Translations under genes and position numbers: made by a program
DNA from: Acd1 sp049973945
GTDB taxonomy: Archaea > Thermoproteota > Thermoprotei_A > Sulfolobales > Sulfolobaceae
Assembly: GCA_049973945.1 (NCBI GenBank)
Contig: JBMFJH010000003.1
Span: 1-64,000, forward strand
Length of the DNA: 64,000 nucleotides
Direction of reading: 5' to 3'
Notes under the pieces: model-generated
Databases searched by the model: none
The model's input: the letters and a program-made list of their open reading frames with translations, nothing else
What the model was told of the DNA's origin: nothing
Shown: piece by piece, positions 8,681-18,652 of the stretch
How the letters are laid out: each line of letters opens with the position of its first letter
How positions within the stretch are numbered: position 1 is the stretch's first letter

Positions 8681-9634
8681 GTGGACGCAATAGAACTCGA
8701 CAGCGTCACCAAGAAGTTCGGCGACTTCACGGCCGTCGACGACTTGTCCTTCTCTGTCAGCAAAGGTGAGGTCTTCGGACTTCTAGGCCCTAACGGCGCT
8801 GGAAAGACGACCACGATCAAGATGATCACCGGCCTCCTGAAGCCGACCAGCGGGAGGATAACCGTCCTCGGGTTAGACGTCGCTAAGGAAGGGATGAAGG
8901 TCAAGGAAAAGCTCGGCTGGGTCAGCTCTGAAGTCATCCTCGACGACGACCTGACCGCCATGAGGAACCTCTGGATACAAGCAAAGCTCTACGGCGTCAA
9001 GGACTGGAAGGCCAGGGCGGAAGAGCTTTTGAAGTTCTTCGGCCTTTACGAGCACAGGGACAAGAAGGTCAAGGGCTTCTCTTCGGGAATGAGGAAGAAA
9101 CTCGAAATCGCGATGGCCCTCTTGCACTCTCCAGAGATCCTCCTGCTCGACGAACCTACCGTAGGTCTCGACGTGGTTTCGAGGAAGGCCCTCTGGGACG
9201 TAATAAGGCAGGTCAACAGGGAGTTGGGAGTGACGGTGCTCCTGACCACCCACTATATGGAGGAGGCCGACAGCCTCTGCAACAGGTTAGTGATTATCAG
9301 CAGGGGAAAGAAGGTCGCGGAGGGGTCGCCCGAGGAGCTAAAGAACAGGTACGCCTACGACGTGATAGAGCTGGAGTCCAAGGTTCCCCTGAAGCTCGAC
9401 GGTTACGACGTGATCTACAGCAACGGCAACTTGTTCAGGATAAGGGTGAGGGACGCGGCCTCCGTTTTGCCCGGCCTTATTTCGAGCGTCGGGGCGGAGA
9501 ACTTGACAAGGATAAAGGTAGAGAGGGCCTCGCTAGACTCCGTCTTCATAGCCCTGACCGGGCTGTCAATTGAGGAGGCCGGAGGGATAGACGAGAGGAA
9601 GTTGCAAATGATCCTCAGGAGGGCGAGGAGATGA
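8681..9634 (+). CDS. ABC transporter ATP-binding protein (ABC-2 exporter type)
   Basis: A 317-residue ATPase with Walker A GPNGAGKTTTIKM near residue 38, the Q-loop replaced by the S/E-containing segment GWVSSEVILDDDLTA, signature FSSGMRKKLEIA, Walker B ILLLDEPTVGLD and switch HYMEEADSL. The final 90 residues form the DUF4162-like tail typical of drug/antibiotic exporters of the CcmA/NatA branch. It overlaps the permease start by four bases (ATGA at 9631), so the two are translated together. Substrate unknown; export of a drug, lipid or glycan is possible. Confidence 0.92.
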   Translation: MDAIELDSVTKKFGDFTAVDDLSFSVSKGEVFGLLGPNGAGKTTTIKMITGLLKPTSGRITVLGLDVAKEGMKVKEKLGWVSSEVILDDDLTAMRNLWIQAKLYGVKDWKARAEELLKFFGLYEHRDKKVKGFSSGMRKKLEIAMALLHSPEILLLDEPTVGLDVVSRKALWDVIRQVNRELGVTVLLTTHYMEEADSLCNRLVIISRGKKVAEGSPEELKNRYAYDVIELESKVPLKLDGYDVIYSNGNLFRIRVRDAASVLPGLISSVGAENLTRIKVERASLDSVFIALTGLSIEEAGGIDERKLQMILRRARR

Positions 9635-10401
9635 GGACTCTGGAACAGCTGGGGGCCCTTTACTTCAGGGAAGTGAGCAAGATCTACCAGTCTTACTTCA
9701 CCCTCATTATAACCTTCGTTCAGCCCCTCATGTGGGTGGTCTTCTTCGGGAGCTCGCTCTCCAACCTCCCCAGGCAGTTCCTCGAGCAGTTCTTCCACAC
9801 CACCAACTACTTGACTTACCTCCTCCCTGGAGAGCTCGCCGTCTCCAGTGTGTCCATGGGGATGATGGCCTCTATGTCCCTCGTCCAGGACAAGAGGTTA
9901 GGGTACATGAAGAGGATTATGGTGAGCCCAACGAGGAAGTACGTGATCTTCCTAGCTAAAGTCTTAGGAGGGGCCACCAGGGGGCTCATTCAGGTTCCCG
10001 TCCTGCTAATTGTGGGTTACCTCATGGGGGCCGAAGTCAGGCTCACGGTTTACCTCGTCCTGTGGGTGATAGCCCTCTACCTCGTGAGCATGGGCTTCAG
10101 CTCCATTTACTTCATCTTCAACGCGACCTCCGCCGACTGGCAGAGGCCGGGACTCATCATGAACCTTATAACCTTCCCCCTGATGTTCTCGAGCACTGCC
10201 CTCTTCCCGAAGACGTTCTTCCCGTGGTGGCTGCAGGTCATCAGCGACGTCAACCCCATAACTTACCTAGCGGAATTGGGGAGGTCAGCCATGGCGTCGG
10301 GAGGCTTCGACGCCAGCCTCTTCGTGAGCCTTTTGGGCTTCTCGGCCGTGTTCCTGTTGCTGGGCGCGATAGTCGCGGAGAAGCTCATGACGCCGGAATG
10401 A
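9631..10401 (+). CDS. ABC-2 type permease
   Basis: A 256-residue integral membrane protein with about six helices and the ABC-2 family pattern: an N-terminal helix after a charged segment, then QDKRLGYMKRIMVSPTRK (the loop that contacts the ATPase) and a conserved late segment DVNPITYLAELGRSA. It is coupled to the ATPase gene by an ATGA overlap. A sedolisin gene begins 45 bases downstream on the same strand. Confidence 0.9.
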   Translation: MRTLEQLGALYFREVSKIYQSYFTLIITFVQPLMWVVFFGSSLSNLPRQFLEQFFHTTNYLTYLLPGELAVSSVSMGMMASMSLVQDKRLGYMKRIMVSPTRKYVIFLAKVLGGATRGLIQVPVLLIVGYLMGAEVRLTVYLVLWVIALYLVSMGFSSIYFIFNATSADWQRPGLIMNLITFPLMFSSTALFPKTFFPWWLQVISDVNPITYLAELGRSAMASGGFDASLFVSLLGFSAVFLLLGAIVAEKLMTPE

Positions 10402-10446
10402 CCCGCTTATGAGAAGGCTTATTTGTGGGGAGTAGTACTCGGCGAT

Positions 10447-13400
10447 ATGTCCCTTTTCGGGGGAAAAATAATCGCGTTATCAGTCCCACTAATGTTCACT
10501 TTGTCCCTTCTATCACCGACTATGCCCCAAATAGCTCCCCACGTGGTCTACGTAGGCCCTCAGCTCTCCGGCCAGGACTTGGGCCCCTTGAGGCCGACGA
10601 CTACCATCACTGTCGTGGCCCTCATGCCGATCAAAGACTACCAGAGGCTGTACCTGGAGGCCCAAATGATCGGGAACGGCCAACTGAACATGACGAAGGC
10701 CCAGCTGTTCGAGAAGTACGGCGACCCGAAGAAGGCCGAGGAGGTGGCGAGTTACTTTAGGTCGCAGGGCTTCACTGTACAGTACGTTAACCCCGTGATG
10801 GTAGTAGCTTACGCCCCCGCCCACGTCGTGGAGAGGACGTTCCAAGTGAGCCTTCACGTCTACAACTTCTCGGGCTTGATTTACTACGCCCCCACTTCCA
10901 AGCCGTCCTTTATCCCTCAGCTGAACGGCGTGACCGTGCTCGGTCTGACGAACTTCACTAAGATCAGACCAATGTACCACCACACTGTGTTGGGCTACTT
11001 CTCAGGGGATAGGTTCGTCCCTGCGTTGAACGGAACCAACTTCCATCTGACTTACTTGCCCCTGACCCTGCCCCAAATAGCCCAGGCCTACAACGTTACC
11101 CCTGGCGGGAAAGGGGTGAACGTCGCGATCATCGTCATGTACGGCAATCCGACGATCTACCAGGACGTACAGGCCTTCGATAAGGAGTACAACTTGCCGC
11201 CGACCAACTTGACGATAGTTCCGTTAGGTCCTTACCAGCCCGAGCTCGGCATCACCTCAGGTTGGGCGGTGGAAACGGCGCTAGACGTTGAGGCTGTGCA
11301 CGCGGTGGCCCCTTATGCCCATATTTACCTAGTAGTGGCCTCTAACGTTGAGGCCCTGTTAGCCTCAATTCCCTACGTAGTGTCGGCCCTCAACGTCAGC
11401 GTAGTTTCCATGAGCTGGGGGCTACCGAACAACCTGATCGCAGCGAACGGCATGTTCATCTACTTCATGGGGAACGCCTTCCCCAACGTTCCTTACCTCG
11501 ACCTCTGGTTCGCGATAGGCAATGCCTTGGGGATCACGTTCTTCGCGTCCTCCGGCGACGGAGGGGCCTTCTCGTACACGATGACCCATTACGGGGGCAC
11601 GAGCTGGCCCTCCAGCTCCCCCTTCGTCGTGTCGGTAGGTGGAACCTCGCTCTACCCTGCCCTCGTGAACGGCTCGTACGGGTACCCCAACTCGGTCGTG
11701 AAGTACTCATACGAGACGGCGTGGTCGGTTCAGTCCTTCAACTTCCCCATACTCGGGGGAGGGGGAGGGATATCCGCGAACGAGCCCAAGCTACCTTTCC
11801 AACCCGCTAACTACACCTCGAGGGTAACCCCTGACGTCTCGGCCGACGGCAATCCCTACACGGGAGGGATCATCACCGTTTACGGTATTAAGGTCCTTAT
11901 AGGAGGCACCAGTATGTCCGCACCGATCTGGGCTGGGATCGCCGCCGACATCGTCTCGACCCTGAAAAAGAACCTCGGCTGGTTCCTGCCCGTGTTATAC
12001 GAGATATACTCAAACAAGGAATTGTACAAGAGGGCTTTCCACGAGATAACCTTCGGGTTCAACGGGGCCTTCTACGCGTCCAAGGGATATAACCTGGTGA
12101 CTGGCCTGGGCACTCCCGACTACTATAACCTGCTCAAGGCGGTCAACGAGACCTTGAACAGGCAGTCCCTGAAGGTTTCCGTGACCACCTTCGCCAACGG
12201 CTACTCGCTCCCTTGGTACAACGTCAACACCACGTTCCAGGTAGTGGCGTACATCACGTACCCCAACGGCTCGATTGTGAGGAGCGGGGAGTTCGCCGCT
12301 TACATCTACACTGACAAGGGCTTCATATCGAAGGTCGACCTGAGGTTCAACGGCACTTACTGGGTAGGGGAGTACACGATCCTTCCCATAACCCCCGGCG
12401 GGGAGTGGTTAATTTACGTGAACGGGTCCTCGGGAGCTCACGCCGGTTCGGGAGCTTCGCTGATTGACGTGGGCCCAGCGATAGCGATATTGACGCCAGT
12501 GCCCTTCCCCTTCTTTTACTATTTACCCCCCAACTTTCCGCTCTCTTCCCTGGTATTAGCGTACGACGTCGACGGCAACCCCATCAACGCTTCCTCTTTG
12601 AAGGGGAGCTTGGTGTACAACGGCAAAGTGGTGCTCAACCTCACTTTCGTAAAAGCCTCGGCGAGAGACGTAGGGTTGCCCGTCTCGCCTGAAGGGCTGT
12701 ACGTAGCTCGCTTCTCGATCATCACGGGCATGCCTCAGGGCGTTTACCTCCTCTTCGTGAACGGGTCTGGCTACTCAGTCTTCACTTACGCCACCTTCGG
12801 GCTGAACTTGCTAGCCGTGGCCCTCCCTCAGGTCATAGGCCCCGAAGTGATGGTGTCCAGGGGCATTAACCTGACTATTTTCACGCTGTCCGTGGCCACA
12901 GACACGTTGCAAGGGTACTTCACGACGAACGTAACGGCATACATCTACTCGCCGGACGGCAAGCTGGTGAAATCGACGAGGCTCACCCCAGCTCCCGCCA
13001 CGACGCAGTTCGGCGTGATATACGCCTTCGGCCTTCAGGAAGCGAACGTGACCTTGAACCTCGGCCAGTCGGGGTGGTACGAAGTAGTAATAGTCGGAAC
13101 CTACGATTCGACCTCTGGCACGCAGATAGGGAACTACACTCTCTGGTTCTACTACACTCCGTCGACCCCCAGGGTCGAGGTGAAGCCGCTTGGCACAGTG
13201 AGCACAGGACAAACGGTGCTAATTGAAGTCAGCCTGACTTTGCCCAACGGCACCCTGATAAAGGAGGGTAACGTGGCCGTGAACCTCGTGCCCGCGAACC
13301 TGTACAGCCGGGCCATTGACTACGAGGTCTCCAACCTCGTTCCCTTATCCTTCAATGAAACCACCAGGACTTGGCAGGGAGTCGTGACGTTCCCGTCCCA

Positions 13401-13995
13401 ACTGAACGAGAGCTTAACTGGCTTGAGCGGGAACTCTTACTCACTCAGCGGTCAGTGGTACGTCGAGGTCTTGGGAGTGACGCCGTACGGTGTGGTCAAC
13501 CAATACGTCCCAGTAACGGTTTCCCCGCACACATTCCTCTACACCACCGTCATATCCCCGAAGAACTTGGCCACGTTCACGACAAATGGGCTACTGAGAG
13601 GAGTCTCCGCACCCAACTTGACCATAATTGACGTGAAGGGGCTGACCATTGAGGACTCGAACTTCGGCGTCCTCGTGGTGAGTAACTCCAGCGTGACTAT
13701 ACTGAACTCGAAGATGAACACCCTGGTGGTGGAGAGGGGCGACGCGACCGTAGTCAACTCAGTCTTCCAGAACAGTCCCGTGGGAGTCGTGGCCAAGAAC
13801 TCGAAGGTGATACTGGTCAACGATCAGTTCGTGAACGTGACCACGAAAGTGTACTCGACCAGCGGCCAGGTGGTCGCCTATCCAGAGGATCAGATCTCGT
13901 CGATAAGCGCGAGGACTGACCTCGGGTTAGTGATAGGAGCGGTCGCACTGGTCTTGGCAGCGATCGCCTTAATCTCAGCCGGTAAGAGGAGGTGA
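10447..13995 (+). CDS. Secreted, membrane-anchored sedolisin (S53) acid endopeptidase
   Basis: A 1182-residue precursor. An export signal (1-35) is followed by a pro-kumamolisin activation domain (about 45-180), then the subtilisin-like S53 domain. By position the catalytic set is Glu276 and Asp280 (in WAVETALDVE), Asp371 (SSGDGGAF) and Ser489 (GGTSMSAP), all intact, with the calcium site expected near GLGTPDY. Beyond residue 570 come some 600 residues of Asn-rich beta domains with many N-glycosylation sequons, and a final membrane anchor (VIGAVALVLAAIALI) before KRR. Normal sedolisins are about half this length. The ATG at 10447 is preferred over a TTG 24 bases upstream because it opens the signal peptide. 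Likely digests protein outside the cell at low pH. Confidence 0.93.
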   Translation: MSLFGGKIIALSVPLMFTLSLLSPTMPQIAPHVVYVGPQLSGQDLGPLRPTTTITVVALMPIKDYQRLYLEAQMIGNGQLNMTKAQLFEKYGDPKKAEEVASYFRSQGFTVQYVNPVMVVAYAPAHVVERTFQVSLHVYNFSGLIYYAPTSKPSFIPQLNGVTVLGLTNFTKIRPMYHHTVLGYFSGDRFVPALNGTNFHLTYLPLTLPQIAQAYNVTPGGKGVNVAIIVMYGNPTIYQDVQAFDKEYNLPPTNLTIVPLGPYQPELGITSGWAVETALDVEAVHAVAPYAHIYLVVASNVEALLASIPYVVSALNVSVVSMSWGLPNNLIAANGMFIYFMGNAFPNVPYLDLWFAIGNALGITFFASSGDGGAFSYTMTHYGGTSWPSSSPFVVSVGGTSLYPALVNGSYGYPNSVVKYSYETAWSVQSFNFPILGGGGGISANEPKLPFQPANYTSRVTPDVSADGNPYTGGIITVYGIKVLIGGTSMSAPIWAGIAADIVSTLKKNLGWFLPVLYEIYSNKELYKRAFHEITFGFNGAFYASKGYNLVTGLGTPDYYNLLKAVNETLNRQSLKVSVTTFANGYSLPWYNVNTTFQVVAYITYPNGSIVRSGEFAAYIYTDKGFISKVDLRFNGTYWVGEYTILPITPGGEWLIYVNGSSGAHAGSGASLIDVGPAIAILTPVPFPFFYYLPPNFPLSSLVLAYDVDGNPINASSLKGSLVYNGKVVLNLTFVKASARDVGLPVSPEGLYVARFSIITGMPQGVYLLFVNGSGYSVFTYATFGLNLLAVALPQVIGPEVMVSRGINLTIFTLSVATDTLQGYFTTNVTAYIYSPDGKLVKSTRLTPAPATTQFGVIYAFGLQEANVTLNLGQSGWYEVVIVGTYDSTSGTQIGNYTLWFYYTPSTPRVEVKPLGTVSTGQTVLIEVSLTLPNGTLIKEGNVAVNLVPANLYSRAIDYEVSNLVPLSFNETTRTWQGVVTFPSQLNESLTGLSGNSYSLSGQWYVEVLGVTPYGVVNQYVPVTVSPHTFLYTTVISPKNLATFTTNGLLRGVSAPNLTIIDVKGLTIEDSNFGVLVVSNSSVTILNSKMNTLVVERGDATVVNSVFQNSPVGVVAKNSKVILVNDQFVNVTTKVYSTSGQVVAYPEDQISSISARTDLGLVIGAVALVLAAIALISAGKRR

Positions 13996-14000
13996 GCGAG

Positions 14001-15848
14001 ATGAGGGCCCGCACGGCTTCTCTACTAGTCCTCGCGCTGATGCTGGCCTACTCGCTGAGTGCAGGGACTTCGCTGGCCCAGGGCGGGAGCCATTTGGGCC
14101 CTACCCTGGCGACACAGAGGCCTTTACTGCTACACTTCGCCGGCTTCGACGATCCGAGCTTCAGCGGTTTCTACTCGTTCCAGGCCTTACAATATCCTCA
14201 TCCCAACGTCAAGCCAATAGTCATAACTGTAGTCAAGGGGGCCGTGTTCAACGACACCGGCCCCGTGCCATACAACGCCACGGTCTACGTGCCCCCAGGG
14301 GACTACAGCATGGTACTCCTAAACGTGACCATAAACGAGAAGGGGGGCAGTCAGTACGACAGGACAATCTACGTCTACGCCAACAACATAACCGTGTTCT
14401 GGGGCTCCACGCAACAGATCATGAACTCGACGGCCGAGGTCGACCTGACTCTCCTCGAGAACTTCCTCAAGGGCAACGTGACCTTCAAGATTGTGCTTCC
14501 GAACTACTACTCCAAGAAGTACAACCTCACGGGAGTCTACAACGTCACAGTTGAGCTCTTGCTCTACCCCGGGAAGCCCCCCGCCAACCTGCCTAACTAT
14601 GTAATCCCGCTCTTCTACAACCCAAGCCTGACCTATCCCTTGAGGGTTCTGACCCCAGAGAGTCCGAACGTGACTGAGGCGGTGAAGTTCCCACGAGGTA
14701 CTTACAACGCCATGCTCGTGCTGTATTTAAAGGGAGGGGGATACGACGAGTTCTGGTACGCTTCCCTTCCGGCCGTGAGGGACTTCCTCGTTTACTACAA
14801 CGGCAACCTGGCGGGAGTGGTTCAGCCCTATCCCGTCATTTACACCGGCGGGATAAACCCCTTCTACTGGAAGCCCGTGCCCTCGATCAACGCGCTCTCC
14901 TTCCACATGCCCCAGTACATCCCGCTGACCCCCTTGCTGGCCTCGGGGCTCAAGGGCAACCTGACTGTCGAAGCTCCCAACCTCGTCATTTCTTCCAAGG
15001 TACTCGGGAGCGCTTCGATGAAGTGGGACGTGTCCGGCTACATCCTCGTCTGGAACTCCTCAGACCCGCTGGTCAACGCGACCTTCGTCAAGTCATATGC
15101 CTACTACCTCGACAGCGGCCCGATTTTGGGGGTTCTAGGTTATGGGTACGGTTACAGCGAGGGGGCGAAGTTTCACATAGAGTACGAGACTGAGCTCTAT
15201 TACAAGAGCGGGACAATAGTCGCCCGCTACACGGCCTCCGGCTCGACGAAAGCTAACCAGGTGTTCAACGCGGAGCACATAAAGGCCGTCCTTAATGAGG
15301 ACAACTCGATATCGTACGCCTCCAAGGGCCTCTTCAACTTCTCTTACATCAGCTCTATCAACAACGCCGTTGCCCTGGACTTCTCCGCCTTCGCGGCGAG
15401 GATCTCGTCTTCCGCAGTGCCACCGATCAACTACTCCTACATTCAGAACGGAAGCCTTAAGTTAACCACGCAGTACGTCAGCCAGATCAAGGCGAAGGGT
15501 TTGTTGCAGGAGGTGAGGATCGAAGAGGGCGTCGAAGCTGTTGGTGGCTTCGACGGCGTTGTCACTGTTATAAACGACTACGGGGGCGCGATCCTGGACA
15601 GGTTGACCTCTAATTATGCGGTCACTGCGAAGAGCTTAAAAGCGCACCTTAACCTCTACGGCTTCACTGCCGACGAGTCAATAAAGCTGGTCGGTTACCA
15701 GAACTCTACGACTAACCTAACCGGTTTCTACAAAGACCGGCAAGTCTCGGTGAGTTACGGCAATTATAGCGTTAGTTCTCAGAGTTCCAGCCCGTTGATG
15801 GCCCTTTGGAGGCTCTTGTTCCTCTTGATACAACTCTTTATTACCTGA
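14001..15848 (+). CDS. Secreted PNGase A-like glycoamidase
   Basis: A 615-residue exported protein. After a signal peptide (1-26) it shows the pattern of peptide-N4-(N-acetylglucosaminyl)asparagine amidase A: YDRTIYVYANNITVFWGST (119-137), LLLYPG, then DEFWYAS near residue 250 and TGGINPFYWKPV near 285. This family removes N-linked glycans from glycoproteins or glycopeptides. The gene follows the sedolisin directly: GGAGGTGA spans the sedolisin stop and sits six bases before the ATG at 14001, so the GTG at 13992 is less likely. Co-transcription with an acid protease suggests joint breakdown of glycoprotein, or trimming of the cell's own heavily glycosylated proteins. Confidence 0.8.
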   Translation: MRARTASLLVLALMLAYSLSAGTSLAQGGSHLGPTLATQRPLLLHFAGFDDPSFSGFYSFQALQYPHPNVKPIVITVVKGAVFNDTGPVPYNATVYVPPGDYSMVLLNVTINEKGGSQYDRTIYVYANNITVFWGSTQQIMNSTAEVDLTLLENFLKGNVTFKIVLPNYYSKKYNLTGVYNVTVELLLYPGKPPANLPNYVIPLFYNPSLTYPLRVLTPESPNVTEAVKFPRGTYNAMLVLYLKGGGYDEFWYASLPAVRDFLVYYNGNLAGVVQPYPVIYTGGINPFYWKPVPSINALSFHMPQYIPLTPLLASGLKGNLTVEAPNLVISSKVLGSASMKWDVSGYILVWNSSDPLVNATFVKSYAYYLDSGPILGVLGYGYGYSEGAKFHIEYETELYYKSGTIVARYTASGSTKANQVFNAEHIKAVLNEDNSISYASKGLFNFSYISSINNAVALDFSAFAARISSSAVPPINYSYIQNGSLKLTTQYVSQIKAKGLLQEVRIEEGVEAVGGFDGVVTVINDYGGAILDRLTSNYAVTAKSLKAHLNLYGFTADESIKLVGYQNSTTNLTGFYKDRQVSVSYGNYSVSSQSSSPLMALWRLLFLLIQLFIT

Positions 15849-15865
15849 GGTTTTTTCTGCATCTT

Positions 15866-16795
15866 GTGACTGTAACGGCCAGCGAGCTCAGGGACAACGC
15901 GTTCAAGATCCTCGAAGACGCGAGAGCCCTCATGCTCGACCTGTTCAAGGGGAAGCCCCACATTGGCCCCTTTGAGGTCAAAAGAGTGGCCTTCGTGGGC
16001 GACACTCACGGCGCCTTCGAGGAGGTCACGAAATTCGTGCTAGAAGGAATCGCGAAGGAAGTAGACCTGGTCGTCTTCCTGGGGGACTACGTGGACAGAG
16101 AGCCTCCTATGGGACTCGAGAACTTGTTAGCTATTCTAAAGGCCTTCGTCGACACTAAGGGGGAGAGAGTGATATTCACGAGGGGGAACCACGAGAGCCC
16201 CTTAACTAATTACTATTACGGCTTCTACGACGAGGTAATTGTCAAGCTCGGCAAGGACTCCTACGACAAGTTCAGGGAATTCTTCGCGATGATGCCGATC
16301 AGCGCAGTAGTGAACGGGTGGTTTGCAGTCCACGGCGGCCTCCCTGGACTGCCTAACAAGGATAGCGTCATGGAGCTGGCGATAAAAAAAGTGGACGAGA
16401 TAAACGAGAAGGTCAAGCTCCCCGATGAGAACCCAGACAACGCGATCGCCGTGCAAATGCTGTGGAACGACCCGAGGGAGATAACGGAATACGACTTCCT
16501 GCCCAACATGAGGGGAGAGGGCATCTACTACTTCGGAGTTAAACCTACCGACCAGTTCCTCAACGAGAACGACCTAAAGGGAATAATAAGGGGGCACGAG
16601 GTGGCCAACGGCGTCAAGGTCTTGATGAAGGGGAAGGTAATCAACGTATTCTCCAGCGTTTACCACGGTGAGAGCGCGGGGATAGTGCTGTTCGAGGGGA
16701 GCGAGCCGAAAGAAGTAATACTGAGAAACCCGTCAGGGGACGTCCTGAGGTTACCATATAGCCAAGTCCAGAGCTATGGACCCTACGGCCTTTAG
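15866..16795 (+). CDS. PPP-family serine/threonine protein phosphatase
   Basis: A roughly 309-residue metallophosphatase of the PP1/PP2A superfamily. All metal and phosphate motifs are present: GDTHG, GDYVDRE, RGNHES, then a late HGG (VHGGLPG) and RGHE (IIRGHEVANG). Cytoplasmic, no signal. The longest open frame starts at 15806 inside the previous gene, but the GTG at 15866 is preferred since it directly precedes the conserved part. Its 3' end overlaps the convergent CBS gene by 45 bases. Probably reverses protein phosphorylation, which is abundant in Sulfolobales. Confidence 0.9.
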   Translation: MTVTASELRDNAFKILEDARALMLDLFKGKPHIGPFEVKRVAFVGDTHGAFEEVTKFVLEGIAKEVDLVVFLGDYVDREPPMGLENLLAILKAFVDTKGERVIFTRGNHESPLTNYYYGFYDEVIVKLGKDSYDKFREFFAMMPISAVVNGWFAVHGGLPGLPNKDSVMELAIKKVDEINEKVKLPDENPDNAIAVQMLWNDPREITEYDFLPNMRGEGIYYFGVKPTDQFLNENDLKGIIRGHEVANGVKVLMKGKVINVFSSVYHGESAGIVLFEGSEPKEVILRNPSGDVLRLPYSQVQSYGPYGL

Positions 16796-17143
16796 CAAGT
16801 CCCTCGAGGACACGACGCCCATCAGCCTTTGACTCTCGTCCACGACCACTAGGTGCCTGATGTTCCTGGAGATCATGATCGACAGCGTCGCTGTCACGTC
16901 GGTATCGTACTTCACTTTGACTGGGTCGTAGGACATGAAATCCTTCGCCTTGGCCTGGGGGTTAACGCCGTCCGCTATCGCTATCACGAGGTCCCTCTCG
17001 GTGACGATCCCTATCGGCCTGTCCTCCTCCACAATTACCACTGAGCCCACCTCGTTCTCCTTCATGAGCTTGGCCAGCTCGCTCAGAGTCGCTTCCTTCG
17101 TGGCGGTCACAGGCTTTTTCTTGATTAAGTCCTTCACGATCAT
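16751..17143 (-). CDS. CBS domain-pair protein
   Basis: A 130-residue protein made of two CBS domains only (a Bateman module). Each repeat shows the pattern GSVVIVEEDRPIGIVTERDL and HLVVVDESQRLMGVVSSRDL. Such modules bind adenine nucleotides and act as energy sensors. A second one of the same design is at 19089. It overlaps the convergent phosphatase gene by 45 bases. Confidence 0.9.
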   Translation of the reverse strand: MIVKDLIKKKPVTATKEATLSELAKLMKENEVGSVVIVEEDRPIGIVTERDLVIAIADGVNPQAKAKDFMSYDPVKVKYDTDVTATLSIMISRNIRHLVVVDESQRLMGVVSSRDLLKAVGSIALDLAIW

Positions 17144-17164
17144 CCGAGTCGAGTAATAATCTGC

Positions 17165-18652
17165 TCACCTAAATATTACCCTTTTGATCTCCTGCAACGT
17201 CCTCACGACGAGGAGCCTGGTGTAGTCGTCAATTAAGTAGGAGACCAGGATGTAAAGGAGGCCCGCGGACAACTCGATAACTATCGCCTTCGATATTGAA
17301 CTCACGAACGAGACGGGCAGAAAAGGCCCTACCGCTATGGTCACCGCGACCGCTGCGTTAAGGAAACTGCGACTCGGGAACATCACCTTAACGATTCTAT
17401 TAGTCACCTGGTGGGCGTTCATCACCATCAGGACCGAGTTAGTTAACATGGCTAAGGCCATCACTAAGCCGAAAAACCAAGGCTGATCCGTGAGCCCCCT
17501 CACCTCGATTAGACCCCTAGAGACTAAAAGGAGCACGACAGAGACCACAGAGAGGGGGAAAACCGCGAAAACTACGTTATAAAGCAACATCGTCCCCATT
17601 GGGCCTTTCAGGCTCTTCCCCAGCGTGGTGTCGAGAGCGATAAGGGCGTAATAATACGTCATAAACGCCATCCTGGCGAAGTTGGAGAGAGCAAGGATTA
17701 CAGCGATGACGAGGGAAGCGGTGTACTCGGGCCTAATGTAATAGAGCAAGGGGTAAAGCCCTACGAGGTCGAGCACCAGAACTAGGCTTCCGGCCGAGGC
17801 GAGCAACTTCAGGGCGATAGTCAGGTCAGATGGATCCTTCGACTCGGTGAAACGCTTGATCAAGCCGTCCGACAGCGAACTGGCCCAGAAGACCACGTTT
17901 GTGACAATCATAGCGGACTCGAAGTAGCTGGCCGGAACCGTGCTCTGGGTCAGCCAGTTGGCCAGCCAGACGAGAGATGCCTCGAGCATGTACTGCAAGT
18001 AAGCCACGCTCAGCACCACAGCCGCCTTGAGGCCCTCAATTGTGGCCTGCCTGTCCAAGGAGAAGTTGGCTCTTACGAAGCCGACGTTCACCGCTATTTG
18101 AGAGAGGTAGCCGAGGGTGTAAGCCAGGACTACGCCAAGGATTGTCATCTTCAGCATGAAGAAGGCGTAAAGCAGGAAGCCCAGCCTGACAAGCTGAAAG
18201 GTTATTGCCGAAACCCCGACGACCGTAGGCGTCCTCCCCCTCGCGACGGCGTTAGACGAGGTCAGCAAGTAGTAAACGAGGAGCATCATCACGGCCAGCT
18301 CCACTGCCGAAGGGTCTAGGTTTGAAGACGCCGGGATGAGGTAAGGTTGAAGGAGGACGTATGCGAGCCCGCTTACCCCGCCTATCGCTAGGTTGACCAG
18401 GATCAGCCCTCCGACTCCCCTCCCCTCGGCGGCTATCTTCGAAGTGACGTTGCTTATCGAAGTGGCTGGTATCGAGAACAGCCCCGTTATGTAGACGAAG
18501 ACGCTCTGCCAGAGCCCGAACAATGTCAGGTCGATCCTGCTCAGGTAGTGGGCGACGATGTACGAGAAAGCGAAGGAGATCGGAGCCCCTAAGAGCCTCA
18601 ACGAGAAGTTTATCAGCCCTACCCTGACCACGCTGGTTCTCTTCTCCTTCAT
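17165..18652 (-). CDS. Polysaccharide/oligosaccharide flippase-like membrane protein
   Basis: About 495 residues with 12-14 predicted membrane helices and the layout of the MATE/Wzx-type superfamily: basic N-terminus MKEKRTSVVRVGLINFSLRL, early helix pair with Pro and Gly, and no ATPase motif. Members move lipid-linked sugars across the membrane for glycan assembly, and Sulfolobales need such a step for N-glycosylation of their S-layer. The ATG at 18652 is chosen over a TTG ten codons upstream. No glycosyltransferase is adjacent, so the substrate is inferred only from family. Confidence 0.72.
   Translation of the reverse strand: MKEKRTSVVRVGLINFSLRLLGAPISFAFSYIVAHYLSRIDLTLFGLWQSVFVYITGLFSIPATSISNVTSKIAAEGRGVGGLILVNLAIGGVSGLAYVLLQPYLIPASSNLDPSAVELAVMMLLVYYLLTSSNAVARGRTPTVVGVSAITFQLVRLGFLLYAFFMLKMTILGVVLAYTLGYLSQIAVNVGFVRANFSLDRQATIEGLKAAVVLSVAYLQYMLEASLVWLANWLTQSTVPASYFESAMIVTNVVFWASSLSDGLIKRFTESKDPSDLTIALKLLASAGSLVLVLDLVGLYPLLYYIRPEYTASLVIAVILALSNFARMAFMTYYYALIALDTTLGKSLKGPMGTMLLYNVVFAVFPLSVVSVVLLLVSRGLIEVRGLTDQPWFFGLVMALAMLTNSVLMVMNAHQVTNRIVKVMFPSRSFLNAAVAVTIAVGPFLPVSFVSSISKAIVIELSAGLLYILVSYLIDDYTRLLVVRTLQEIKRVIFR

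Noticed and set aside
8681..15848. The ABC exporter being the dedicated secretion system for the sedolisin and PNGase
   Set aside because: Both enzymes have ordinary Sec-type signal peptides, and ABC-2 exporters of this class move small molecules; adjacency alone does not support it.
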